DNA from: Antedon mediterranea
Taxonomy: Eukaryota > Echinodermata > Crinoidea > Comatulida > Antedonidae
Assembly (NCBI RefSeq): GCF_964355755.1
Contig: NC_092679.1
Span: 15,492,932-15,556,931 of the forward strand
Direction of reading: 5' to 3'
DNA length: 64,000 bases
Below the pieces are notes generated by a model. The model saw only the letters and a list, made by a program, of their open reading frames with translations, was not told where the DNA came from and did no database searches. The translations under genes and the position numbers were made by a program. Shown here in pieces: positions 1 to 44,700 of this stretch (position 1 is the stretch's first letter; the number at the start of each line of letters is the position of its first letter).

Positions 1-293
1 ACCAAAGTAATCACGAAGACCAAAAAAATGCATTAAATTGTCTGAATTGAATTACAAAACTACAAACTGAACATTAGGGAGATTTGCGACAACCGATGAC
101 CTAGGTCAATTGATGTTTCTTCAGTCATCGTCTGGACCTAGAAACCACCAAATCTGTGGTGAGGTATTGTAGTGAGGAAGCACATTCCAACTTTACATAG
201 GTATCGGTCGTTGCAAAACGAGAACAATTATACAGAAACCATATTTAGAAGTGTATGTATGAAATGCAAAATGTGCAAAAAGAAGGAGCAAAG
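1..293. other. 3' flank of the PP2A B56 gene
   Basis: Downstream of the B56 stop codon on the minus strand. It is 3' UTR for the form ending at 294, or intron if the splice donor overlapping the stop (297-302) is used. I see no AATAAA on the minus strand here and no exon, so the transcript end probably lies outside the window. Confidence 0.5.
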
Positions 294-33661
<33,368 letters not shown>

Positions 33662-33751
33662 ATCTGGGCCAAAAATTCCACTGCTATGTTTTCACGTTTA
33701 TTTCCCTGGCCATGAAAGCCTACACCGTTCCCATAAACAACAAGATTTTTG

Positions 33752-33756
33752 ATTGG
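33752..33756 (-). promoter_or_regulatory. Possible CCAAT box upstream of the B56 gene
   Basis: CCAAT on the minus strand (within TTGACCAATC), about 91 bases 5' of the start codon. Position alone supports it; no transcription start is known. Confidence 0.3.
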
Positions 33757-34392
33757 TCAATAAAGGTCATGTGGTATACATGCACCATTTAGTAGACCAA
33801 TTTCGGCAGCTGCTTTTTTATAAGCCTACATTAAAATTAATTTTGGCTTAGTAATTAATTCATGCATGTTTAGGGGTAGTATTATTATTCAAAATCAAGT
33901 TCCTAAATTATGAGCTCTGTATAATATTTTATATTGTCAAAAAAAATAATTGAATAGAGTCTAGCCTAGATAGAGACATCCTGTGTTGATGGTGTGTGGT
34001 GGCTCTGTACAGTAAAGTAAACAGAATTGTATTAAAGTGCGCCACCACAATGAACTTTTCTTATCACTTTTTTCTGGCTACTTTACGAAATTATATTATA
34101 AGTATAACACAATCATTATCTGTTATATGTATTGTTGATTCTTTCTATATTATAAGCTATGACATTTAGTTTAAATTTAATGAAAACAGCTAAATACATT
34201 ACCATTTTGTTAATTCATCCATGGTTTACCACAATAATTATATTTTTGTTGTTGATTAGTACTTATTTAGAATCAATAACTATATCATTATGTATCAATA
34301 AATATCATAATTAAGAATACACAACTCCTCTTTAAAGTAGAAAGTGAAATATTTTGATTTATTCTTTTACAATGATTATTATCACATCATCT

Positions 34393-34455
34393 TAACCAAG
34401 TTAACCATCTTAACCAAGTTAACCATCTTAACCAAGTTAACCATCTTTACCATCT
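34393..34455 (+). repeat. 18-bp tandem repeat
   Basis: TTAACCAAGTTAACCATC in about three and a half copies. Confidence 0.9.
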
Positions 34456-36756
34456 TTCACATTGACTCTTAGATCACATCAAGTTAACTATGTTCAGTTT
34501 GTCTTATTCAAGTACTTAAAATTATTTTTGTACTTTCATCGCGTGCTTATGTTTCAGTAAATTAAATGATTCAATTTTAAACAAACTATTTACAATCATT
34601 TGCAAACATATACAATTGATAAAGGAAGAGATTATAACGTATTGTCACTTCTTAGGATACTATATGCAAGTCACATGTATTGTACCCAAATACATAAATA
34701 TTAAAGGCACAATTTCAATACCTAGTCATTCATAAATTGTGCTTTACAAGTCAAAATGCCCCCAACAACAAGACATGAAATCAGTAACGCAGAGGCCTGA
34801 GTTTAGGAACCCTAAGTGGCCCTCTAACTCAGGGTTTTTAGCCTTTCTCAAAATATTTTAATGCCTGGTTTTTCCTCTGGACACTGCTCAGGGCCCCCAT
34901 AAGCTCCCTGGGCCCATGGGTTTAGCCAGTGAGCGCTCATAGCCGTTACAGCACTGCATGAAATATGGTGACATATTTGTGGTCAGGGCGTATGTTGACA
35001 CAATTAAGTTACTTTCAGATCTGTGTCAACATACATGTATTTGTATACAAATTGTATATATCGACATTTCTTTTAGTTTTCGTAATCTAAAATATTCTTC
35101 TGCAGTTACTACTATATTTGTTTACTGTAACAATAGCATATGATTTTATTTGTTTCAATGTAGGAGTTGAGTCAGTCACTACATTAACAATATACTAAAT
35201 ATTTACATAAGTTTTAAATAGTAAAAAATGCAAAATGTAGTTATACTGTCGTAGAATAATTTTGACTTGGTATCTATTATAAGACAACCTGATTATATAA
35301 TAAATAAATATGAAATTATATCAACTTAAAAATAACTTGATTAGATAAAATGATTATAATAAATAGGTGGAATTATAACATACATCCTGATTATATTATA
35401 TATATATATATTCATTTTTTTAAATTATTTATTCCAAAAAAAAACAGAAACTCCAAAAATGTTGTAGCATAAAGAATACACTATTGTGAATAATTTATTG
35501 TTCAGTGCCAGAAAAATGTTGTCATTGCTGATATATGCAAAAAGTAGTGAGTGTCTATTTATTGTGAAAAAATGGGCAACAAAAATACTAGTTTATTAGT
35601 TGTGTTATTAAAGTGTATATTGGTATAATCTGGTATCACACTAAAGAAATGTAAAACATAAAACGGAATTTTTTTCAAACATGCAACTCATACTTGATTA
35701 ACTATATTAAAGATATTTGAAAGTGGCTAAGATAAAATATGTAAATTATCATATTGGTGAAACCAGGGAATAGTGTTCACTATCTCATTGTGATACAAAG
35801 TAGACAAGAGATTGAAAACGGGAGATAAATATTTAGTAATAAGATATTAAATTGCTTAATTTAAAATATAGTTCAGGTTGTAAAATAGTTCAAAAATATA
35901 TTAATTTCAAATAAGACTATACATTTTGAAAATATCAATGAATGATTGAAGAACAATCATATTTTATATATTCAGTATTTATTAATGTATATATGCCAGA
36001 ATATAGTCCCAGGGGCCTGGGTATAAAAGTTGAAAACAAATTAGGGGTGGGGTTATACTAGGATTACATGAACAACAAAATTACCAAAGTCTTGTATCCA
36101 AATTTAGCCTGAATTGAGGGCGAGACAAAACTCAAGCATAGGATTGTACTCGGCCATGCACAGTACATCTATTAAAGGCAATAATACTACTGTTGTAGTG
36201 AACAAAACAATGGCATCAACAAAATATTTTGGCAGTGCAGTCACTCACTGCACTTTTGGAGAAATCTGTTAATAACAACATTATAGTAGACGACACAGCC
36301 TTGGAAATCATCCAGTTCGTTACACTCTTCATTGTCATGTTTATGCTCAATACAGCCTCAAAGCCGAGTGTGGTTTACTGAATTATATGCCTACTGTAGC
36401 ATAGACAAAAAGTAGGATATTTTTCTAATGACGAAAATAAACCAGTTTGAAATGATAGAAAAAGCCACTGTGCTATAATATTATGTGCTGTTTATAAGAT
36501 CTTCAAAATAATTTGATAATTGAAGAATCGTGCATGTTAAATATAAAAACATTTATAGTTATATAATTTTTTATGTTTGATGAATACTACGGGCGATTTC
36601 CAAAAATCAAATTACATATGAACAAAATGTTTATGGTCTCAAAAAACACCTTTACACTTTACACAATTTGTTATAACAATTTTGCAGAAAACATGAAATT
36701 TGTAATGCAAAGCACCATGTGTAGTAGCATAATGCTTTGTTTAGAGCAAAAAATGC

Positions 36757-37760
36757 TAGACCAGGGAATGGATGATGATAAACTAGTGTGAACAAGAGCA
36801 CTATCATTATTACTCCATATGGACCAGTTCAGGGACTGGATGATGATACACCAGTGTGAACAAGAGCACTATCATTAATACTCCATATGGACCAGTTCAG
36901 GGAATGGATGATGATACAACAGTGTGAACAAGAGCACAATCATTATTACTCCATATGGACCAGTTCAGGGACTGGATGATGATACACCAGTGTGAACAAG
37001 AGCACTATCATTATTACTCCATATGGACCAGTTCAGGGACTGGATGATGATACACCAGTGTGAACAAGAACACTATCATTATTACTCCATATGGACCAGT
37101 TCAGGGACTGGATGATGATACACCAGTGTGAACAAGAGCACTATCATTATTACTCCATATGGACCAGTTCAGGGACTGGATGATGATTCACCAGTGTGAA
37201 CAAGAGCATCATTATTACTCCATATGGACCAGTTCAGGGACTGGATGATGATACACCAGTGTGAACAATAGCACTATCATTATTACTCCATATGGACCAG
37301 TTCAGGGACTGGATGATGATTCACCAGTGTGAACAAGAGCATCATTATTACTCCATATGGACCAGTTCAGGGACTGGATGATGATACACCAGTGTGAACA
37401 AGAGCACTATCATTATTACTCCATATGGACCAGTTCAGGGACTGGATGATGATACACCAGTGTGAACAATAGCACTATCATTATTACTCCATATGGACCA
37501 GTTCAGGGACTGGATGATGATTCACCAGTGTGAACAAGAGCATCATTATTACTCCATATGGACCAGTTCAGGGACTGGATGATGATACACCAGTGTGAAC
37601 AAGAGCACAATCATTATTACTCCATATGGACCAGTTCAGGGACTGGATGATGATACACCAGTGTGAACAAGAGCACTATCATTATTACTCCATATGGACC
37701 AGTTCAGGGACTGGATGATGATACACCAGTGTGAACAAGAGCACAATCATTATTACTTAT
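36757..37760 (+). repeat. 68-bp minisatellite, 14 full units plus a partial
   Basis: Unit begins GACCAGTTCAGGGACTGG at 36822, 36890, 36958 and so on; some units are 65 bp through a 3-base deletion. Variant units recur in the order C-B-A-C-B-A in 37226-37620, a three-unit higher-order repeat. Confidence 0.95.
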
Positions 37761-38034
37761 TAAAAGCACTATCATTAATAACTGGTAAAACAAGGTGAAC
37801 TGGACATATTAAAGTAGTTACTTATCTACGTTAAGCTTTGAGGTAAAATGTTTCAAACTAGTGAATGACAACAATAAATATATATCTAAAAGAACGTCTC
37901 AGATACTAGATAATTCTTTCTGAAACATAAAGAGAAGAAAACAATATTTTCCACAAAATAGATTGTTGGCCAGCCTGTAGCCAGCATTTTTATAGGAGGG
38001 ACTGGATGACAATATACAAAGGGGCATGTTAGCA

Positions 38035-38184
38035 TAAAGCTCTGTCTACACTATCAATCTATATGTAATAAATAAATATGATGTGCCCATATATGGACAC
38101 AATGACATCAAATCACTCCCATATTAGAGCACAAATCACACTTTCTATTTTTCAAACTAGTTTGATAATGTAGACAGAGCTTTA
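38035..38184. mobile_element. Palindromic MITE-like repeat, full copy
   Basis: TAAAGCTCTGTCTACACTAT at the left, GATAATGTAGACAGAGCTTT at the right, with GTGCCCATATATGGACAC inside. Confidence 0.9.
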
Positions 38185-38648
38185 GCAAGCATTTTTGATT
38201 GGGAAGGAAAAGAATGTCTTGGGTCTAATCTGCCTTTTTGCATGGCACGAGTTGCCAAATTGCCAAGAGCTAGGCCAAAAAAGGGGGAAAAGTTAAATCC
38301 TAAAAACTGCTTTTGCTACTGACAGGTCTCATCATACACAATTGGTAAAATGGAAGTTGTGGCAATAGAAGAAACTATACTCCAGGGTTGAAAATACTGT
38401 AGTCTGCACCTCATTTTGAGGTTATCTTAATCATCTTTGACATAACACTAAGATTGCATATCTAAAATCACTTATTTTTTACTTTTTTGGTGTAGGGTTT
38501 GAGTTTTAATTTTAAATAGAGTCCGATTTTATTTTGTTTACGTAATAACTGTCAGCTTTATTGTTAACTTCCTCACCTCAATGTTTATCTTTATATTTTT
38601 TAATTGAATTATTAATATTTAAGTGTATTTCAATGAGTTAAAGTAATG

Positions 38649-38654
38649 TTTATT
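38649..38654 (-). terminator. Poly(A) signal of atlastin
   Basis: AATAAA on the minus strand, 25 bases after the stop of the small terminal exon (38679). It supports that exon as the true 3' end. Confidence 0.65.
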
Positions 38655-38678
38655 GAGTTTTCCAATTTAATGTACAAC

Positions 38679-38732
38679 TTAATCCGTCTTCTCTGATCTT
38701 CCCTTTGTTTTTTGGTATAGTGGTCCAAGTAC
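38679..38732 (-). CDS. ATL: Atlastin exon 11, terminal, residues 497-513
   Basis: Acceptor TTTTAG precedes 17 codons ([17 protein letters not shown]) and TAA, with AATAAA shortly after. Joined in phase 0 to exon 10 through a GCGAGT donor. The alternative is that exon 10 simply runs on to a stop at 39225-39227. Confidence 0.6.
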   Translation of the reverse strand, partial: VLGPLYQKTKGRSEKTD

Positions 38733-41700
38733 CTAAAATATAAAAAAGAGCAATCATTAAAATAGAAATAAAAGCACATTTGCGAGGATAATTTGAAAAA
38801 AATAAAATGAACTTTAACCGTGGGTATTACTTTGTTTACCTCAGTGATATTGAGGAGGCAATGAGTTACAACTCGTAAGAGATGCATACTATCTTAGTGT
38901 TTAGTATATGAGCATGTTCAGGTCTAGTTATTTACCTGGGTAAGTTGGTGATCTAGCCACCAAAGTTAGCACTAATTTGTTCATGAAGCCAACTTACCTA
39001 GGTAAATAACTTAGCATAAATGGGCCCTATGTTTGTTGTAATTGTTGATGTATGGAAGTACTGAGAATTACAGTAGAACACTATTAAGTTCTGTCTACAC
39101 TATCAAACTAGTTTGACAAAAAAAAGCGTGATGTACCCAAATATGGTAGTGATATGACATCACATTTTTTTGTCACATAAAGTTTGATAGTGTAGACAGA
39201 GCTTGAAAGGGACATCTACAGGATTCAGTGTCTGCTTAATAGGGGTCCTAAAGTTTTACTATAATTATTTATACTCGCCTGTATCCAAATTTTTTCAGCG
39301 ATAAAATCAATTTTAACTCCAACGTCGGTATACGTTCCAGTAAACTTCACATAACCCCATAAACCAGTCAACAGCAGCGAGATTCCAAGAATCAAATTCG
39401 CCATATTTGATAACGGATAAATACCAATGATTCCAAAGAAGCCAGACGCAATATACATAATGACCATCAATGTAAGAAACGTGATCGGCGTGCGCGCCAT
39501 ATTGAAAAGGTTTTTACTGTCATTATGTTTAATGTATTGGTCATATCGCTCCATAATTTCTAACTCCAGTTGCTCAGCGAAGGGTTCACTAAAAGTTTTG
39601 CCGCCCATTTTTGGAACAGCCCAAAATCGTTCAAGCACAATGCTCTTTACGGTAGCGTGTCGTTTCTCAAGATCATCTGGATTAAGGTAGGGCTTGTCTC
39701 CGCCACAAATCTAAGGGTAAACAAAATCGTACGAAACGTCAATAAGATGTGTATTTAATTAATAATGCACACCTTCTATTTGTGTACCACAAATAAATGT
39801 AATTATGGAAATCAGGAAACTAAGGGAATTTCGATTGGCTACAGTGCAGCGTCCTAACCAGATTAACAACAGGGGCTGATGGACCAGTACATCTGGGTAA
39901 CCCCCTACTCTTCTGAAAGATGGACAAGGTACTGTGCATACTTTTTGTACTGTGTGCACTGGACTTTTAAGTCCATTAAGACGTTTTCTTTGACTAGACC
40001 TATGGTCAAGAAGAGCCTTGAACCTGTGTAGGTTTTGTGGCTTACGGGGCCCCTGCCTTAACCACTCGGCCACTCTACATACTATCCAATACAAAAATAA
40101 AATTAATCACCTCCTCCATTTGATTAACATAGTCGTCTTTTGCATTTGCTACAGCAGACAGATTATTTGCTTCAGCAGTTGCCTAGTAACAAAAACAAAA
40201 GTATCATGAAAACAAAAATAACATTCATTATGTTATGATATAAAAGGATCAAAGACAAGCGACAGTTCCGAAATACTCCCTATCGCTCGGATTGGTTTAA
40301 TCAATCACATTGCGTTATTTCCTTGTGTTGTGTTTCTTGTGGGAACCAAGCTTTAGGGAAGGTCTCATAATCTTGCTATACTTGTCAAATAGCAAAAAAA
40401 GTTATTGATAATTATAATACAGTTTGGCTATGATGAGTTCATAAAACAGATAGACATTGTTATTGTTTCGTAACAAAATATATGAAAAACAATTTTTTAA
40501 GCAATTAATAATTAGATTGTAACGTTACATTTAGCATGGACATTGGTTCGGGTAATTCGTCTCCTTGATAAATTTTAATATATGCCTGTAAATAAAAAAA
40601 AAGGGTATGTTAAATAATTTATTACAAAATTTATTCCAATTCCAACTCGCATATCCTAGGCCTTTTATACTTCCCAGATGCATTTTTTTTCCTATGCGGT
40701 TATGGCAGAAATCATAAATAATTCATTAGAATAATTATGAAATGATATTGGACATTATAGAGGATGCTATATAAGCATGGAGAGAGATTAAATACCTTGC
40801 GTAAACAGCGTTTGCCAACCAAAATGTTTGGTCTAGTAGTAAAGGCTCTAACCTATAACACTGGAGCCAAACAACAACATTTTTTTGATTTGATTATTTT
40901 TTAATATAGTTGAGAGAGATTATTTAGAGGGTTAGGTTTAGTATATTTAGGAAGTAGATCAGCTATCTTGCAATTCTTTATAATTTAATGTATAGTATAG
41001 TAATATAATATATACAGTAGAACCGGTGTTTTACGTTCCCTCGATTTTACGTACGCTTAAAATAACCGATGACGTCATCATTTTCTTACATTGAGGGCGC
41101 AATTTAACAACAACAAAGCACACAAAGCCACAATCATGGCTGTGTGAGGAATTCTGCTGTGTATGGGACAAGCTACGCACATGCATTCCCCCTAAAGCAG
41201 CGACTGTTTTTATTGATAGAAAACAATTACATTTTACACTTTATTTAAACATCGCACAGCCTGTATATACTGTACTTTTCTAGTTAGGCCTTACATCTTG
41301 CTAGGCCTGCTAGCCTGGCCTGAATAGTCTAGGCAAGGCCTAGCTAGTGACCACCTGCATACTGTACAGAAGTAGGCAAACACGGCTAGCTACGATCTCT
41401 CTACGTACTGTATTTGGGGTCAATTTAAGGTCAACCTTGATTTTACGAATCCCTTGTTTTACGTACGCCTTTCGGTCCCGTACCGTACGCCTTTCGGTCC
41501 CGTACCGTACGTAAAATGAAGGTTCTACTGTATAATGATTTCTGCCTTAACCTCATAGGAAAAAAATAATGATACCCGGATATAGGCTTAAAAACAAAAT
41601 ATATCTAGTCTGTAAACACAGTAGAAGCATGCATTTAACGGAAACCTAACTTTGTATATACATAGCACCTGGTGTTGCAGACAATTTGTTTATGCAAAGT

Positions 41701-44700
41701 ATTAATAAGAAACCACTTGCCTTAAAGTATTCAACTAAACTAGCACCTTTAACAACATTTCCATTAATCTTCTTGGTTGCCAATTTATCACTTGATAGAA
41801 GATGGGGAGCTAACACTTTTAATTCATCTCGAAATTCATCTGATATATCTAAATATAACACAAAATGATACACATTCGATACACTAAGATACTGCAAACG
41901 TACATACACATACAACAGCAAGTAACTAGTCATCATAGTTCATTATTTTTGTTGTGAAAGATGAAATAACCTATTTTCACTTGGCTTCACATATAACTTT
42001 TCATTTTCATAAAATTATTTTTGCCATTGCGCTCTCATTGTTTGTATACTATATGGTGAGTATCATTACCTTGAAGACGACCATCAAACTTTGGATTGCT
42101 AGCTACCTTCAGGCCTGGATGAGGCATTAAAAAACATTCAACTTCCTGGAACAACTCTTTGATATGTTTTCTTACTGTTTGTAATTCTTCATGTTGCTTA
42201 TCCTCGATCTAGAAAAAAAAACACAAACTAAATTGCAGTCCAATCCTAGAAATAAGTTAAACTTGGCATGACCACAGAGATGCTTTTTCAGAATCAGCAT
42301 TTAACAACATTTAATTTATTTCTTTAGGCAATCAATCAAGGATTGTTAAGAGTCACTGTCATCCAGAAAGGTGGCAATCTGTTTCATAGGAAAGAACACA
42401 AGCTACCTAATATCTCCAACATTGACATACACCTATGACATACCTTCAAACGTTTTTCAAGAATTTCCTGGCCTCCTTCAAGACCATACTCTGCTTCATA
42501 TGGGTAGCTCCAGTCACGAACAAGAAACATTAGATTCTAAAAATATAATTAACATTAAAATTTACAGATTCTTTGACTTGACATTCCCATTGATATGTAT
42601 TTCTTAGGTTTGGTTTCCACTTGGATGCAAAGCAACAATGTACGGCCAACACAAGTGAGTTGACTAATCACAAGCAACAATTCGGATACTCCGTCATGAT
42701 TGGTCAAACTACTTACAGTGCGCTTATGTCCTTGCATTGTATCAAAATGGGAACCAAGCTTCAGACTTGGTGTACAAATATGATTTTTAAATGCTTGTCA
42801 TACTTTATTGCAACAAATTTAAGATTAGACCTTCTCCAGACCCGACAACACCAATTAGCATTTTGAAATATTTATTCCATCAAAAATTTTCCAAACACAG
42901 AAGTGGGAATTTTTTGAGTAGTATATAAAAAGCAGACTATCCAATGAAGAGCCAATTAGAGTAAAGTGTTACATCATCAAATATAAAATGGAATTTTTTT
43001 GAAATTTATATTAATGAACATAACTTTTAAAAAAATAGCCACATGTATGCAAATTACTAACCTGGAATGGCTTTGAATCATTATCCTTCATTGCAAGCCG
43101 TCCATATTCTGTAAAAAGCTGCAGGTGCTGCAAATCATCCTCCTGAATGTTCATGCTAATGTTGTATACCTACATAAAAAATGTTAAATAATGAATATTC
43201 ATGCTAATGTATAAATAATTACAATAATGAATATTTATGCTAATATACAATTACAATATACCCATATAAACAATCTAAATAATGAATATTCATGCTAATG
43301 TTGTATACCTATAAAAAATTTAAATAATGAATATTCATGCTAATGTTGTATACCTATAAATAATTTAAATAATGAATATTCATGCTAATGTTGTATACAT
43401 ATAAAAAATTTAAATAATGAATATTCATGCTAATGTTGTATACCTATAAATAATTTAAATAATGAATATTCATGCTAATGTTTTATACATATAAATAATT
43501 TAAATAATGTATATTCAGAATAATGTTGTATGCCTTTATAAATAATTAGAATGATTAATAAAATATTCACACTTACACTATACTAATGCATTACACTAAG
43601 GAATATACTTATATATATATATATGTCCTACATGAATATTATAAGGACTATGCATGCTAATGACAATGTTGTAATTTAAATAATTATTATTCACACTTAC
43701 ACTACGGTATATATCAATGCATTACACCAATAAATACAGTATTTATATCAATATTTTTTGCATAAACACATTAAAATAATGACTATTCATGCTAATGTTG
43801 ATTTTAAAAGTGAAGAATTTTATAATTGGTGTTTTTTTCATATTAAAAAAGGTAAAGGTGAGTCCCGTGTTCTCTGAACGTAGAGGAACAAGCTGTTAGG
43901 AGCTCATTGTACTAAGCCTCGGCATTATGTGGTAGGGTGGCCAGTTCCTTTCCACGCCGCCTTTTTTCTCCCTAGTATTTTCAACCAGGTACTCATTTTA
44001 CAGCTGAGTGAACTGGGAGTTGTCGGGCATTGAACCCGGGTCTATCTGTACGACAGTCAAGTGTCCTAACCACTCGGCTATCCAACTCCATTTTTCATAT
44101 TATATTATTTATATGTTATGTGAGCTGAGCCATATCTATGATATGATAAAAAGGAAGGGACATCCGAGCATCCAGAGAGGGAGACCAGCAGAGAGATGCA
44201 GGGGAAAATTTCATTTTAAAATTTTGTTTAGAAATATTGCTAATCAAACGATTTTTTAGTCGAGAAACATAGTTTTGTATTGTATTTTTTGCTACACAAT
44301 TTTAGAAATGTGTAGCAATAAGGTTGTTTTGTATAGCTTTTTGCTATGCTACACTGGCGAAATTATTCCCTGAGATGGCGCGAATCACCGAGCCATGTCG
44401 AATGAAAGAAGGTCAGTAAGTACAGAAGACTAGATACATTTCAATATATTTGATTTTTACTAGAAATCAAAAAGGTTAAATTCAATAAAATCATTCAACA
44501 GTTAAAGTGATATGCTATTAAATACTTAATATGCTATCAAACCATCTATTACTAAGGTATCATGAAGATGAAATTGTATACTCTGTTTTATAAGCTCATT
44601 TTTATATGCTGTGTTTTAATATCACACATTCTGAGCACTAGTATTAGTATTACTTCACTGTTATTCACATAATAATTAATGTACAAATCTTGTATAACAA

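Larger units (their letters stand above)
33762..38640. other. Intergenic region between B56 and atlastin
   Basis: Contains an 18-bp TTAACCAAG repeat (34393-34455), a TA microsatellite (35393-35412), a GC-richer unidentified block (34780-34955), the 68-bp minisatellite and a MITE. No coding exon recognised. Confidence 0.6.

Noticed and set aside
36573-36791. 72-codon plus-strand ORF next to the minisatellite
   Set aside because: Ends inside the first repeat unit, has no recognisable family and lies in intergenic AT-rich DNA.
36757-37760. CRISPR-like repeat array
   Set aside because: Direct 68-bp units without distinct spacers in eukaryotic DNA: a minisatellite.
44017-44090. Possible functional tRNA gene
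   Set aside because: The head is tRNA-like with A and B boxes, but it continues into a SINE body and the anticodon arm is not clean.
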